Position numbers and translations under genes: made by a program. Shown piece by piece: positions 16,660-24,993 of a stretch of 64,000 nt of DNA. This stretch comes from Bacillus sp. Marseille-Q3570 (GTDB taxonomy: Bacteria; Bacillota; Bacilli; Bacillales; Fictibacillaceae), in NCBI RefSeq assembly GCF_946151055.1, contig NZ_CAMGYZ010000001.1:310001-374000 (forward strand), written 5' to 3'. Numbering within the stretch: position 1 is the first letter of the stretch; each line of letters opens with the position of its first letter. The notes under the pieces were generated by a model. The model ran no database searches. It was not told the DNA's origin and worked only from the letters and a program-made list of their open reading frames with translations.

Positions 16660-16836
16660 CTATTCTAGAATTTCATATGAAGAAATGTGGGAAGGATTGA
16701 TGTAAAGTGAAGAGTGGATCTCGATCATCTCATCGCGAACAGTATCATCATCAGTCATGACGATTGACTGGAAATCGGACTTATCCATTTGAAGGACATA
16801 TTCTTTACCGCTATTCATCACAACTTTAATTCTCAT
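16660..16836 (-). CDS. Small conserved-looking protein of unknown function (58 aa)
   Basis: A short frame that begins MRIKVVMNSGKEYVLQMDKS and ends SSYEILE. GGGGGA lies 7 nt before the ATG at 16836, and codon usage is normal. The sequence reads like a small beta-rich domain: alternating hydrophobic and charged residues, NSGKEYVL then an acidic TDDDTVRDEM. I do not recognise a family. It is divergent from yqzH and lies just upstream of the GNAT promoter. Confidence 0.6.
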   Translation of the reverse strand: MRIKVVMNSGKEYVLQMDKSDFQSIVMTDDDTVRDEMIEIHSSLYINPSHISSYEILE

Positions 16837-16980
16837 CCTCTATTCCCCCTCTATTAACCTTGTATAACTATATTCGTAGCCGAGCAATTCATTTCCTTCC
16901 AAATGAAAGGGCCGCAAAAAAATAATGTTGACGGAAGAGGTACCCTATTCTAAGGTGGATAAAGGACGGTGACATGAACG

Positions 16981-17181
16981 ATGGAGAAAAAACTGCTGAG
17001 AAAAATGATAGACAGATGTGTAGTTGATTATTTCGGAGATTTGGAACTATCTCCCCTTACAGAGGATGAATATGATGAATTGATCGAGCAAGTAACTATC
17101 GATTTACACACCCAACAGGCAGAAGAAGTTTTTGCAATTGTGCATGATAAGGTTTATTCTTACCTTTCATCAGGACAGTAG
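16981..17181 (+). CDS. yqzH: YqzH-family small protein
   Basis: A 66-residue acidic protein with no signal or membrane segment: MEKKLLRKMIDRCVVDYFGD, SPLTEDEYDELIEQV, then HDKVYSYLSSGQ. The size, the Lys-rich start and the position next to the yqjQ-yqjP-proI group agree with YqzH of Bacillus subtilis as I recall it. Its function is unknown. AAGGA lies about 15 nt upstream of the ATG, a rather long spacing. The call rests largely on gene order. Confidence 0.65.
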   Translation: MEKKLLRKMIDRCVVDYFGDLELSPLTEDEYDELIEQVTIDLHTQQAEEVFAIVHDKVYSYLSSGQ

Positions 17182-17210
17182 CATTGTGAGAAAAATTAGC
17201 TGCTAACCGA

Positions 17211-17333
17211 GATCGGTACAAACTCCGGAAACAGTGCACATTTCAAAAATATCGGTACTAGCTCCGGATTTTTCGGTGCACATTCCAAAAATATCGGTGC
17301 AAACTCAAACTATTTCGGTGATTTCTAAAAGGG
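17211..17333. repeat. Array of 21-bp units with ATCGGTGCAAACTCCGG core
   Basis: Units begin at about 17211, 17232, 17251, 17272, 17293 and 17314 with the phrase (A/T)TCGGT(A/G)C. Two alternating versions occur: ...AAACTCCGGA and ...ACATTTCAAAAAT. The spacing is 21 bp except for one 19-bp step. No coding potential is seen. It directly abuts the dispersed hairpin repeat at 17334. Confidence 0.8.
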
Positions 17334-17392
17334 CAAACTTGGCAAAGCCAAGCCTTTGACAGGCTGAGACTTAGTTGCGCTTATACTAAAGA
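17334..17392 (+). repeat. Dispersed hairpin repeat, left arm (copy 2)
   Basis: CAAACTTGGCAAAGCCAAGC, an AGGCTGAGACTTAGTTGCGC block and TTATACTAAAGA. The arm is cut off at the point where other copies carry a short AT hairpin. The right-arm remnant TTTAAGTGTCAT follows at 17675, after a 282-bp insert. Confidence 0.8.
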
Positions 17393-17674
17393 GCATGGGA
17401 CAAATGAACATAGTTCAATAGAAGACCCGAACATTCGTCCGGGTTTTCTTCAGTGGCAAATAAATGAAGGTTCCGCTTCGGCAACATCCTTCGCTTTCCG
17501 CAGACACGGCCTCAGCCTCTTCAGAAAGCACAGACCGCTTTTTTGCGGGATCTTCGACTCGTGCTGTTCCCGCAGGAGTCTACGGATGTTACCTACACTT
17601 TTCGTCTTTCATTTTATCCATTATATTTTATTGTTCGTCTTTTCTGTTGGCAGTTATCGTTTTGTCCCAGCCTC
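17393..17674. mobile_element. MITE-like insert with GGGACAAA inverted ends
   Basis: The insert begins GCATGGGACAAA and ends TTTTGTCCCAGCC, so the ends form an inverted repeat. Inside are a hairpin (GAAGACCCG ... CGGGTTTTCTTC) and a GC-rich block (CTTTCGCTTTCCGC ... CCCGCAGGAGTCTACGGATG) of a type common between genes in Bacillaceae genomes. It has no transposase and only spurious frames. It sits exactly at the apex of the dispersed hairpin repeat. Confidence 0.7.
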
Positions 17675-17685
17675 TTTAAGTGTCA

Positions 17686-17720
17686 TAAAAAACTGCTCCC
17701 GACCCCACATCAGGAACAGT
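17686..17720 (-). terminator. Terminator of the yqjP-yqjQ-like pair
   Basis: Minus-strand ACTGTTCC ... GGGAGCAGT stem followed by TTTTTT, 7 nt after the SDR stop codon. Confidence 0.75.
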
Positions 17721-17726
17721 CTACTC

Positions 17727-18512
17727 TTATTTCTGACGGAATGCTCTTTTCCCCAGTTTCTCCACAATTACCGGCATGAGCTGGTACAGCTTGCTGCCTG
17801 CTTCCATCCATCCCGGAAGATTGATTTCGCGGACGGGTTTGTCGATCGCAGCGACAACCCTTGTTGCCACTTTACCAGGCTTGAGCATCCATTTAGCGAT
17901 GTTCTTCTCATATTGACCCGATTTGTCTGCAATAGTGAAAAAGTTCGTTTGTATTGGACCTGGATTCACAGTCGTAACATGGATGCCATAATCCTTCACT
18001 TCCATACGTAAACTGTTCGTAAAACCGAGAACAGCATGTTTCGTTGCTGCGTATACACTGCCCTTCACAGTTGCCAGCTTTGCAGCCTGGGAAGCGACGT
18101 TGATGATATGCCCGCTCTTTTGCTCGATCATTCCGGGTAAGACAGCTTTCGTGCAGGCCATCATGCCTAAGACATTCGTATTGAACATCCCTTCGATATC
18201 TTCCATTTTCGCATCTTCAAAATAATCAAAAACCCCGAAACCTGCATTATTTATAAGAACATCAATCGCTCCAATCTCTTGCTGTACCTGATTGAAAACA
18301 GCTTCGATGTTCTTTTTGTCTTGAATATCCAGTTGAAAACTATACGCAGTCGTTTTATAATCGTTCTTAATTTCATTGCGAAGGTGTTCGAGTTTTTCGA
18401 AGGATCGAGCCATCAACACAGGAGTCCAACCTTTCGAGGCAACCTTTCTCGCCATTTCTGCTCCGATTCCGCTCGAAGCACCTGTGATGACGACGGTTTT
18501 AGTATCGTTCAC
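17727..18512 (-). CDS. Short-chain dehydrogenase/reductase (YqjQ-like)
   Basis: NAD(P)-dependent oxidoreductase of 261 residues with a classical SDR layout: VVITGASSGIGAEMARKVA cofactor loop, NNAGFGVFDYF, the catalytic Ser in NVASQAAK, and Tyr-x3-Lys in YAATKHAVLGF, then NPGPIQTNF. A hydrophobic C-terminal third suggests a lipid-like substrate, as in DltE/YqjQ relatives. The start is GTG at 18512, one base after the stop of the metallo-hydrolase gene, with GAAGGGGGC upstream, so translation is coupled. The substrate is unknown. Confidence 0.9.
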   Translation of the reverse strand: MNDTKTVVITGASSGIGAEMARKVASKGWTPVLMARSFEKLEHLRNEIKNDYKTTAYSFQLDIQDKKNIEAVFNQVQQEIGAIDVLINNAGFGVFDYFEDAKMEDIEGMFNTNVLGMMACTKAVLPGMIEQKSGHIINVASQAAKLATVKGSVYAATKHAVLGFTNSLRMEVKDYGIHVTTVNPGPIQTNFFTIADKSGQYEKNIAKWMLKPGKVATRVVAAIDKPVREINLPGWMEAGSKLYQLMPVIVEKLGKRAFRQK

Positions 18513-19484
18513 CTACATTGCCCCCTTCGCTTGAAAATAAAGGACACCATTTTGTTCTGTAATCTGGATCTGATCATTACTGCTCAATAAATCAAGATGT
18601 CCAAGTGTTTCGGACATCGTCAATCCTAGTTCCTTTAGAAAGATTGTCGGAAACAGGTTTTGACAGATTTCGAAGCCTGTTTTCGGTTTATCGATGATCA
18701 TCTTCCTGATATCAACTGCACGCTCTTCCTGTTTCACTAGACGTTTTCTGATCAGATCCTTGGGATTTACAACTGGTTTTCCGTGACCTGCATACACGAT
18801 CTTCACATTCAAGTCTAGTAGTTTTCTAAGTGAGTCACGGTATTGAAGCAACGTTTTCGGCCGTTCCTGAACACCGATTGGCGGCGGCTCGATCAAGGCA
18901 TTGGATGAAATGTGTTGAATGAGGTGATCACCACCGATCATGACACCATCCTCCTCTCTAAAAAGGGAAAGATGTCCCTGAGCATGTCCTGGTGTCTCGA
19001 TAACGATCCATCCCTGTAAGCCATCAATTCGATCGCCTTCTTTTACAATTTTATGAATATTGATGGAGCAAGAATAATCCAAATATCCGCGGATCCGTTG
19101 CATCGCTTTTTCATGGAATTTTTCAATACCCATTTCTCGATAGACTCTCAAGTAAAAATCATCATGGTGTTCAAGAAATAGCGGATCTCTTTGGAGCCAG
19201 GGCTCATTGTAAGCTAATCCTATGAACCTCGTTCCGTTGTCTTTCAAGTAATCCGAGAGACCTACATGATCAGGATGATGATGTGTGAGTACTACCTGGT
19301 CGATATCAGTTACATTGAATCCTAGTTTATTGATTTGGGTAAGAAATGCTTCCCACGCTTCCTTCGTTTTCGGTCCCGTATCGACCAGTGTCAGTTTTTC
19401 ATCATTTATAAGATATACATTAACATCACCGACTGCAAAGGGAGTAGGTAACGTAATGCAGTGAATATCAGTTGTATGGTCCAA
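18513..19484 (-). CDS. MBL-fold metallo-hydrolase (YqjP-like)
   Basis: Metallo-beta-lactamase-fold hydrolase of 323 residues. The zinc ligands are visible in THHHPDHVG (about residue 66), in TPGHAQGHLSLF and in YAGHGKPV, with an Asp in GGDHLI. A C-terminal winged-helix-like extension (about 240-320) matches the longer YqjP/RNase-Z-like acyl thioesterase group. It is first in a two-gene unit with the SDR. The substrate is unknown. It is divergent from proI. Confidence 0.88.
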   Translation of the reverse strand: MDHTTDIHCITLPTPFAVGDVNVYLINDEKLTLVDTGPKTKEAWEAFLTQINKLGFNVTDIDQVVLTHHHPDHVGLSDYLKDNGTRFIGLAYNEPWLQRDPLFLEHHDDFYLRVYREMGIEKFHEKAMQRIRGYLDYSCSINIHKIVKEGDRIDGLQGWIVIETPGHAQGHLSLFREEDGVMIGGDHLIQHISSNALIEPPPIGVQERPKTLLQYRDSLRKLLDLNVKIVYAGHGKPVVNPKDLIRKRLVKQEERAVDIRKMIIDKPKTGFEICQNLFPTIFLKELGLTMSETLGHLDLLSSNDQIQITEQNGVLYFQAKGAM

Positions 19485-19610
19485 AACAAAAACGCCTCCG
19501 TATTGTTGAACTGAATCAAGCAGTATTGAAATTGAAATACTATATGATACTTGATCGTACTCTGAAAAGGTAGAGTGCTTTCATTTTAGCAGAAGGGAGA
19601 ATCATTTAAA

Positions 19611-20462
19611 ATGACAACAATCAATCGAATCACCTTCGTCGGCGCAGGGTCGATGGCGGAATCAATCATAAAAGGTCTGGTTTCAAGAAAAATGATTCCC
19701 TCTCCGAACATCATGGTCACCAACCGTACAGATGAGGAGCGGTTGGAGTACCTTGAAGATAAATACGGGATCCATATCTCCCACGATGATGAACGTATTT
19801 TGACGGAAACGGATCTGATCATCCTCGCTATGAAACCGAAAGATGCTCAATCAGGTCTTGAACGAATCCGTCCTTATGTGAAAGACTCCCATATCATCAC
19901 TTCTGTCATGGCCGGCATCACCACAGAATTCATTGAGAGCGTCCTCGGATCTGATTGCCCAGTCATCCGGACGATGCCGAACACCTCAGCCGAGATCGGC
20001 CACTCTACGACAACATTATGTATCGGAAAAAATACAACCCTTGAGCAGTGCCTGATCGTGGAACAGCTGTTCAAAGCAATCGGTTCTGTAACCGTGGTCC
20101 AAGAGCAATATATGGATGCAACTACAGCCCTTGCTGGCAGCGGACCAGCTTATCTTTACTATATAGCAGAAGCCATGAAACAAGCAGCCATGAATCTTGA
20201 GTTGGATGATGATAAAGCCAGGGAATTGATTGCTGAGACAATGATCGGTGCAGGACAAATGATGAAAGCATCCAGCACCGACTTGAATCAGCTTCGAATA
20301 AATATTACAAGCCCAGGCGGTACAACCGAAGCAGGATTGAATGCTTTAATGGAGAGGCATGTTGAGGATGCCTTTAAACAATGCATCCTTGATGCCGCAA
20401 AACGCTCCAAAGAACTGCAGCAGCACTTTTCGATCTGTAAGAAAAATACAGCTAACCGTTAA
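19611..20462 (+). CDS. proI: Pyrroline-5-carboxylate reductase
   Basis: Last enzyme of proline synthesis, reducing P5C with NAD(P)H in the cytoplasm. The 283 residues show the N-terminal Rossmann loop FVGAGSMAESIIKGL, IRTMPNTSAEIGHSTT, and the C-terminal dimerisation and substrate block ALAGSGPAYLYYIAEAM ... ITSPGGTTEAGLNAL. GAAGGGAG lies 12 nt upstream of the ATG. I use the ProI name because its position beside yqjN and yqjP parallels proI of Bacillus; biochemically ProI, ProC and ProG cannot be told apart from sequence alone. Confidence 0.95.
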   Translation: MTTINRITFVGAGSMAESIIKGLVSRKMIPSPNIMVTNRTDEERLEYLEDKYGIHISHDDERILTETDLIILAMKPKDAQSGLERIRPYVKDSHIITSVMAGITTEFIESVLGSDCPVIRTMPNTSAEIGHSTTTLCIGKNTTLEQCLIVEQLFKAIGSVTVVQEQYMDATTALAGSGPAYLYYIAEAMKQAAMNLELDDDKARELIAETMIGAGQMMKASSTDLNQLRINITSPGGTTEAGLNALMERHVEDAFKQCILDAAKRSKELQQHFSICKKNTANR

Positions 20463-20530
20463 AGAAAACTTAGCAAAGCCAAGCCTTAGGCGTAGGCTGA
20501 AGAAAGTATATTTATACTTTCTTCAAGTGT
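20461..20530 (+). repeat. Dispersed hairpin repeat (copy 3, internally deleted)
   Basis: AAAGAAAACTTAGCAAAGCC begins at the proI stop codon, then AGGCGTAGGCTGAAG runs straight into AAAGTATATTTATACTTTCT. The TTAGTTGCGCTTATACT part seen elsewhere is missing, as if deleted between two GCTGAAG/ACTGAAG sequences. Confidence 0.8.
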
Positions 20531-20531
20531 G

Positions 20532-20560
20532 AGAAAAAGAGCTTTTTGAGCTCTTTTTCT
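20532..20560. terminator. Bidirectional terminator between proI and the M20 gene
   Basis: Perfect 11-bp stem AGAAAAAGAGC/GCTCTTTTTCT with A- and T-rich flanks. It lies between convergent genes and overlaps the stop codon of the minus-strand gene. Confidence 0.85.
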
Positions 20561-22175
20561 ATTTCAACAGTTTATGGATCGCTGTGCCGAGCATATCGTG
20601 GAAAGCTCCGAACGAATAGTCGATATTCAAACGTTCCGTCCATCGATGAGGATCTCGTCCTAATGGTCCCAGGTTCATGACTGGAATCTTAAGCTGCTGT
20701 AGTTCATCCAGCGGAAAGTGATAACCATTCTGATACAGCGGCATATTTCTGAATAACGGGATAAGTCCTTCTACTGGCTGTGTCAGGCTTGTAAAACTTA
20801 AATCAGATAACCCTGCAAAATAATGCTGATTTTTCAGCACGACATTGTGCTGGTTCTTTGCATATTCGATCATCTCTCCTACCACTTGTTTGATAAAAGG
20901 ATTCTCACGTGAAGAGACTGCTGGATAGAACGGAGGACTATAGAACAACACGATCATCGGCCCTTCTTCCTTACAAAGTGATGCCAGGTCGAACACGATA
21001 CGGGTAGAAAGGTCACGGTCCCCTATTAACCTGTAACTACCTGCAATATAGGCCTGCCGTCTGACGATCTCCGCTTCCCCGTATTGTTCAATCGCTTTTT
21101 CCAGCAGCTCCTGATACGTAAAGACCGAAATTTTACTATCAATCGGATCGAACGATTCCCACTGATTGAAGGAAATGGCTCTCTCATTCAACTGGTTCTC
21201 AATTCTTCTGGCGACCTTACCCGCGATCGCCAACAAATCCTTATTGATATCATTGATGGAGCGTTCCATCGTCATCATATTGAAAAGTGTCACCGCAACA
21301 TGGGGAATCTGTACAGAATACTCCTCTTTCAAATCCTTTTGCATCAAATTGGTTGGTGGCGGTGTAACTTCCCCATCAATCACTTCACAAAAACCGGTGT
21401 TCAGTTCCAGCTCCCTTGTCAATTCGGATACCATGTAATTTGCGTTGATTCCGGAAAAAGGTTCTCCGACATGTGTCTCCATTCCGTAACACAAGAAACC
21501 TGGCAATAGCTTTCCAATCGAACCTGTATACACGTATTGGTTCGTATCCCCTGGATAACGGGTGAAAATCGGCTCAGAATTCAAACAGGCTTTATAGTGT
21601 AGTCCGTGTGTTTGGGACATCTCAAGAAGGACTTCTACCGCTTCCATCATACCTGTCGAGTTCGCTTCCTCATCAGGGACTGTCAACAGTAAAATGTTCC
21701 CATCGAATTCACCTAGGCTGGCTTTTTCCATCATCGACATTTGGAGCGCTAAACCTGCCTTCATATCCATCGATCCTCTTCCGAACAGCCATTCACCGTT
21801 TTTCAAGTCATCCTGTACAGCTTCTGGAAGGTCATTTTTGATTGCCATATATTCGGCTGTCAGTTCTTTCGGACGGAAAGCAAGGTTTTTGAACTCCCCG
21901 TAATCTTCAACATCGACTACATCGAAATGACTGATGAGAATCACCGTCTCTGAACTGTTCCCATTTCTTATCAAACCTGTGACGAATTTACGGCCATCAC
22001 TAGTAGGATGAATCTGTAAGTCCAATGGATGATCCTTGAAATATTGGAGATCATTGAGTTTCATATGGATGAATTCACTGATCGCAATTTCCGCATCGGA
22101 CCCAGTGATACTTGGAAACTCAACTAAATGACAAAGCAATTCCTTCAAACTTTCTTTATCCTGCCATTTCTTCAT
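20559..22175 (-). CDS. M20-family metallopeptidase, RocB/YqjN-like
   Basis: Zinc-dependent hydrolase homologue of 538 residues, related to the arginine-degradation protein RocB and to YqjN. Metal-site motifs: ILISHFDVVDVEDYG, GRGSMDMKAGLALQ, TVPDEEANSTGM and the late His of NIDYSFGAFHDML. It is longer than normal M20 peptidases (about 400 residues) because of the RocB-type insert (about 230-420). Its exact substrate is unknown; an amino-acid or dipeptide amide is likely. It is convergent with proI. The ATG at 22175 is preceded by GGAGTG. Confidence 0.85.
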   Translation of the reverse strand: MKKWQDKESLKELLCHLVEFPSITGSDAEIAISEFIHMKLNDLQYFKDHPLDLQIHPTSDGRKFVTGLIRNGNSSETVILISHFDVVDVEDYGEFKNLAFRPKELTAEYMAIKNDLPEAVQDDLKNGEWLFGRGSMDMKAGLALQMSMMEKASLGEFDGNILLLTVPDEEANSTGMMEAVEVLLEMSQTHGLHYKACLNSEPIFTRYPGDTNQYVYTGSIGKLLPGFLCYGMETHVGEPFSGINANYMVSELTRELELNTGFCEVIDGEVTPPPTNLMQKDLKEEYSVQIPHVAVTLFNMMTMERSINDINKDLLAIAGKVARRIENQLNERAISFNQWESFDPIDSKISVFTYQELLEKAIEQYGEAEIVRRQAYIAGSYRLIGDRDLSTRIVFDLASLCKEEGPMIVLFYSPPFYPAVSSRENPFIKQVVGEMIEYAKNQHNVVLKNQHYFAGLSDLSFTSLTQPVEGLIPLFRNMPLYQNGYHFPLDELQQLKIPVMNLGPLGRDPHRWTERLNIDYSFGAFHDMLGTAIHKLLK

Positions 22176-22465
22176 AGATGCTCACTCCCATACACTACGT
22201 AAAGTATTTGTCGAATTTGGTATTCTTATAGAAGAAGATTTCGGTGTTTGTGTCCGAAACCCTTTTACACATTAAAAAACTTCAGGATATTCTCCAACAG
22301 GAAGCAAAATATGAATGAATCGTATATACTATATAGAAAACCTATCAGAGAAAAGCATTTGCATGGTAATTCTTTCGTAGAAGGCACGAAATACTCTTAA
22401 CAAATAACGCTATGTTAAACTATACATCAACCAAAATTGAAGTCGTCGATAAGGAGCGATCTCTT

Positions 22466-23254
22466 TTGACATATATATTTGCACATCGAGGAGCAAGTAA
22501 ATACGCCCCTGAAAACACGATGTCCGCTTTTAAAAAAGCCTTAGAAATGAAAGCAGATGGTATCGAACTTGATGTACAGCTAACGAAAGATAAAATACCT
22601 GTCATCATTCATGATGAAACAGTTAAACGTACGACAGATGGCAAAGGATTCGTCAGCGAATTCACATATGATCAATTGCAGAAACTTGATGCAGGAAAAT
22701 GGTTTTCGAAACAATTTAGTTCCGAACGTATCCCGACATTGGAAGAGTTCCTCATCTGGATGAAACAGACAAACCTGTTATTGAACATTGAACTGAAAAA
22801 TACGATCATGCCCTATTATGGTATGGAGAGAATCGTTTATGATCTAGTGGATCGACACAAGTTGAAAGATCGTATCATATATTCCTCGTTCAATCATTAT
22901 AGTTTACAGGAATTGAAACAACTCGATTCAACTGTGGAGATTGCACCACTCTACTCATCAGGTCTTTATGAACCTTGGAATTATGTGAAGAGTCTATCCA
23001 CGGATTGCGTGCATCCACATTGGCGGACCTTACATCCTGCGATTCTGAATGGGTTCAGGGATCATGATATAAAAGTCAGAGTCTACACTGTAAACGACCC
23101 TAAAAAAATGAAATGGCTATGTGATCAAAAAGTGGAAGCGATCATTACAGATGTGCCAGATACCGCCAGGGCAGTTTTAGATGGTTCATTGCTCGTTAAA
23201 CCTACTGTGATCGGCAATGTTTTCCATAAAATCAATCCCAAAAGTTACTTTTGA
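22466..23254 (+). CDS. Glycerophosphodiester phosphodiesterase
   Basis: Hydrolyses glycerophosphodiesters to glycerol-3-P and an alcohol. The about 262 residues show IFAHRGASKYAPENTMSAF with the catalytic His and Arg, GIELDVQLTKDKIPVIIHDETVKRTTDG with metal-binding Glu/Asp and the second His, and NIELKN. No signal peptide, so a cytoplasmic form of the YqiK/YhdW type. I propose a TTG start at 22466, which has AAGGAG 9 nt upstream; an ATG at 22412 would add 18 residues before the conserved HRGA block and has no ribosome-binding site. Confidence 0.9.
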   Translation: MTYIFAHRGASKYAPENTMSAFKKALEMKADGIELDVQLTKDKIPVIIHDETVKRTTDGKGFVSEFTYDQLQKLDAGKWFSKQFSSERIPTLEEFLIWMKQTNLLLNIELKNTIMPYYGMERIVYDLVDRHKLKDRIIYSSFNHYSLQELKQLDSTVEIAPLYSSGLYEPWNYVKSLSTDCVHPHWRTLHPAILNGFRDHDIKVRVYTVNDPKKMKWLCDQKVEAIITDVPDTARAVLDGSLLVKPTVIGNVFHKINPKSYF

Positions 23255-23363
23255 AGCGAATGACCCATCATCGAAACGAACACGATGCATGGGTTATTTT
23301 TACGTTTGTTTTTCAAAGCAAATTCCAAAAGGTATATTGGATAATTATGATAAACTATTTCAT

Positions 23364-23418
23364 AAAGAAAACTTGGCAAAGCCAAGGCTTTAGCGCAGGC
23401 GAGTCCTAGTTGCGTGTA
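23364..23418 (+). repeat. Dispersed hairpin repeat (copy 4, left part only)
   Basis: AAAGAAAACTTGGCAAAGCC followed by AGCGCAGGCGAGTCCTAGTT and GCGTG. The right arm is absent; the element ends about 25 nt before the namA start and so forms part of the namA leader. Confidence 0.75.
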
Positions 23419-23444
23419 AAAGAGAAAGACGGGAGATGTGTAGT

Positions 23445-24461
23445 ATGAGTATGAAACTGTTTGAACCGATTACTTTTCAAAATATGACGTTGAAAAACCG
23501 GATCGTCATGTCACCAATGTGTATGTATTCATGTTTTGCACAGGATGGAGAAGTGACCAATTGGCATAAGACACATTATGTAAGCCGTGCGGTCGGACAA
23601 GTCGGCTTGATCATTGTCGAAGCTTCTGCTGTTCATCCACAAGGACGGATTTCCATGGAGGATCTCGGAATCTGGAACGATGAACAAGTCGAAGGATTAT
23701 CAATGCTGGCCGATCTAGTGCATGAACAGGATTCTAAAATCGGAATCCAACTTGCTCATGCCGGCCGGAAAGCGATCGTCGATGGCCCGATCTACTCTTC
23801 ATCACCAGTTCCTTTTAAAAAGGATATGGAAGTCCCCATCGAAATGACAGTGGAACAAATAAAGCAGACAGTTGAAGATTTCCGTCAAGCTGCGAGACGG
23901 AGCCGCCAAGCTGGATTTGATGTCATTGAAATTCACGGGGCACATGGTTACTTGATCAATCAATTCCTATCCCCATTGATCAATCAACGAACAGATCAAT
24001 ACGGAGGAACGAAAGAAAAAAGATTCCGCATCCTTCGAGAGATCATCACTGCTGTGAAATCAGAATGGGTCGGTCCGATCTTCGTACGGATCTCATCCAA
24101 TGATTACAATCCATCTGGCTATACTGTGGAGGATTACATAGACTATGCCCTGTGGATGAAAGACCTTGGTGTCGATCTCATCGATTGCAGTTCTGGAGGT
24201 GTCGTTCCTGCTAAAATCAACCCTTATCCAGGTTATCAAGTGCAATATGCTGAAAAGCTTCGAAAAGCAGCTTCTATTGCCACAGGTGCTGTCGGCATGA
24301 TCACCTCTCCACTACATGCTGAAGAAATACTTCAGAACGGACGTGCCGATTTGGTTTTTCTAGCCCGTGAATTGTTACGAGATCCGTACTGGCCAAGAAG
24401 AGCTGCCCAAGAGCTCAACGCGGAACTGCAACCACCGAAACAATATGAACGAGGATGGTAA
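23445..24461 (+). CDS. namA: NADPH dehydrogenase of the old-yellow-enzyme family (NamA/YqjM)
   Basis: FMN-containing ene-reductase that reduces activated C=C bonds of xenobiotics and aldehydes; cytoplasmic. About 338 residues with [12 protein letters not shown] (FMN site), [11 protein letters not shown] and [19 protein letters not shown] (substrate His pair), [44 protein letters not shown], and the C-terminal Tyr-x-Arg-Gly-Trp that reaches the neighbouring subunit in YqjM. Three in-frame ATGs lie close together (23436, 23445, 23451); I use 23445 as best spaced from GGGAG. The length equals that of YqjM. Confidence 0.95.
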   Translation: MSMKLFEPITFQNMTLKNRIVMSPMCMYSCFAQDGEVTNWHKTHYVSRAVGQVGLIIVEASAVHPQGRISMEDLGIWNDEQVEGLSMLADLVHEQDSKIGIQLAHAGRKAIVDGPIYSSSPVPFKKDMEVPIEMTVEQIKQTVEDFRQAARRSRQAGFDVIEIHGAHGYLINQFLSPLINQRTDQYGGTKEKRFRILREIITAVKSEWVGPIFVRISSNDYNPSGYTVEDYIDYALWMKDLGVDLIDCSSGGVVPAKINPYPGYQVQYAEKLRKAASIATGAVGMITSPLHAEEILQNGRADLVFLARELLRDPYWPRRAAQELNAELQPPKQYERGW

Positions 24462-24553
24462 TTCTGTCCGGTATTGCCAATATAAAAGACAAAACCAAGC
24501 CTTTAATGAAAACTGTGCCTTTTGTAGAGAGTAAGGAAATTTTCACGGGTTAA

Positions 24554-24690
24554 ATTAGAGGCATCAGCAACCTTATTAGCACCAAATCCCCTATCTTTAG
24601 AAAATTAGAGGACACCGGGGACCTTATTTACCTGAAACTAGTAAAAATCAGGAGCGTTTCTCCCAAATAGCGGACAGTTGTCCTCTATTA
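24554..24690. repeat. Imperfect 50-bp direct repeat with TTAGAGG(C/A)A core
   Basis: ATTAGAGGCATCAGCAACCT (24554) and ATTAGAGGACACCGGGGACC (24604) begin units exactly 50 bp apart. Both continue with TTATT, and an inverted trace (GTTGTCCTCTATTA) follows near 24676. Within the 532-bp gap after namA I see no gene; this array, the terminator and the gapN control region account for most of it. Confidence 0.6.
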
Positions 24691-24748
24691 TTAAAAAAAG
24701 GTCCTGCACACTGTTAAAGTGGAAAAAAACAGAGTCCTTCATTAATTT

Positions 24749-24782
24749 TAAGAGAGCTTGGAATCTAAACTCTCTTTTTTTG
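24749..24782 (+). terminator. Possible rho-independent terminator
   Basis: AAGAGAG ... CTCTCTT with a 13-nt loop and a run of T. It is 288 nt after namA and upstream of the gapN promoter. Confidence 0.55.
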
Positions 24783-24907
24783 TGGATTTTACTTTTCTTT
24801 CGATAAGGATCTTTTGCATTTTATACATTTAATACCAACTGCCCGTAATGTTGTGAATTTTCAATCATTTAAAAGGATAATCATTATGACAGCGTTTTAA
24901 CATACAA

Positions 24908-24921
24908 TGTTACCGTTTACA
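24908..24921. promoter_or_regulatory. cre site (CcpA operator) upstream of the gapN-like gene
   Basis: TGTTACCGTTTACA fits the cre consensus TGWNANCGNTNWCA at every position. It lies 7 nt before the -35 box of the promoter at 24928-24956. A second, weaker cre-like word (TGACAGCGTTTTAA) lies about 30 nt further upstream. The position just upstream of the promoter allows either activation or repression by CcpA. Confidence 0.6.
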
Positions 24922-24927
24922 CAAGGA

Positions 24928-24956
24928 TTGAAAAAGAACACATTGTCTTGTCTAAT
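24928..24956 (+). promoter_or_regulatory. Promoter of the gapN-like gene
   Basis: TTGAAA, a 17-nt spacer and TCTAAT; each hexamer differs from the sigma-A consensus at one position. The start codon is 37 nt after the -10 box. Confidence 0.7.
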
Positions 24957-24993
24957 AGAATGAATAATCAGAATAATGCAAAGGAGTGAATGA

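Noticed and set aside
17464-18011. Three overlapping plus-strand frames downstream of yqzH
   Set aside because: They fall in the MITE-like insert and run antisense into the SDR gene; no ribosome-binding site.
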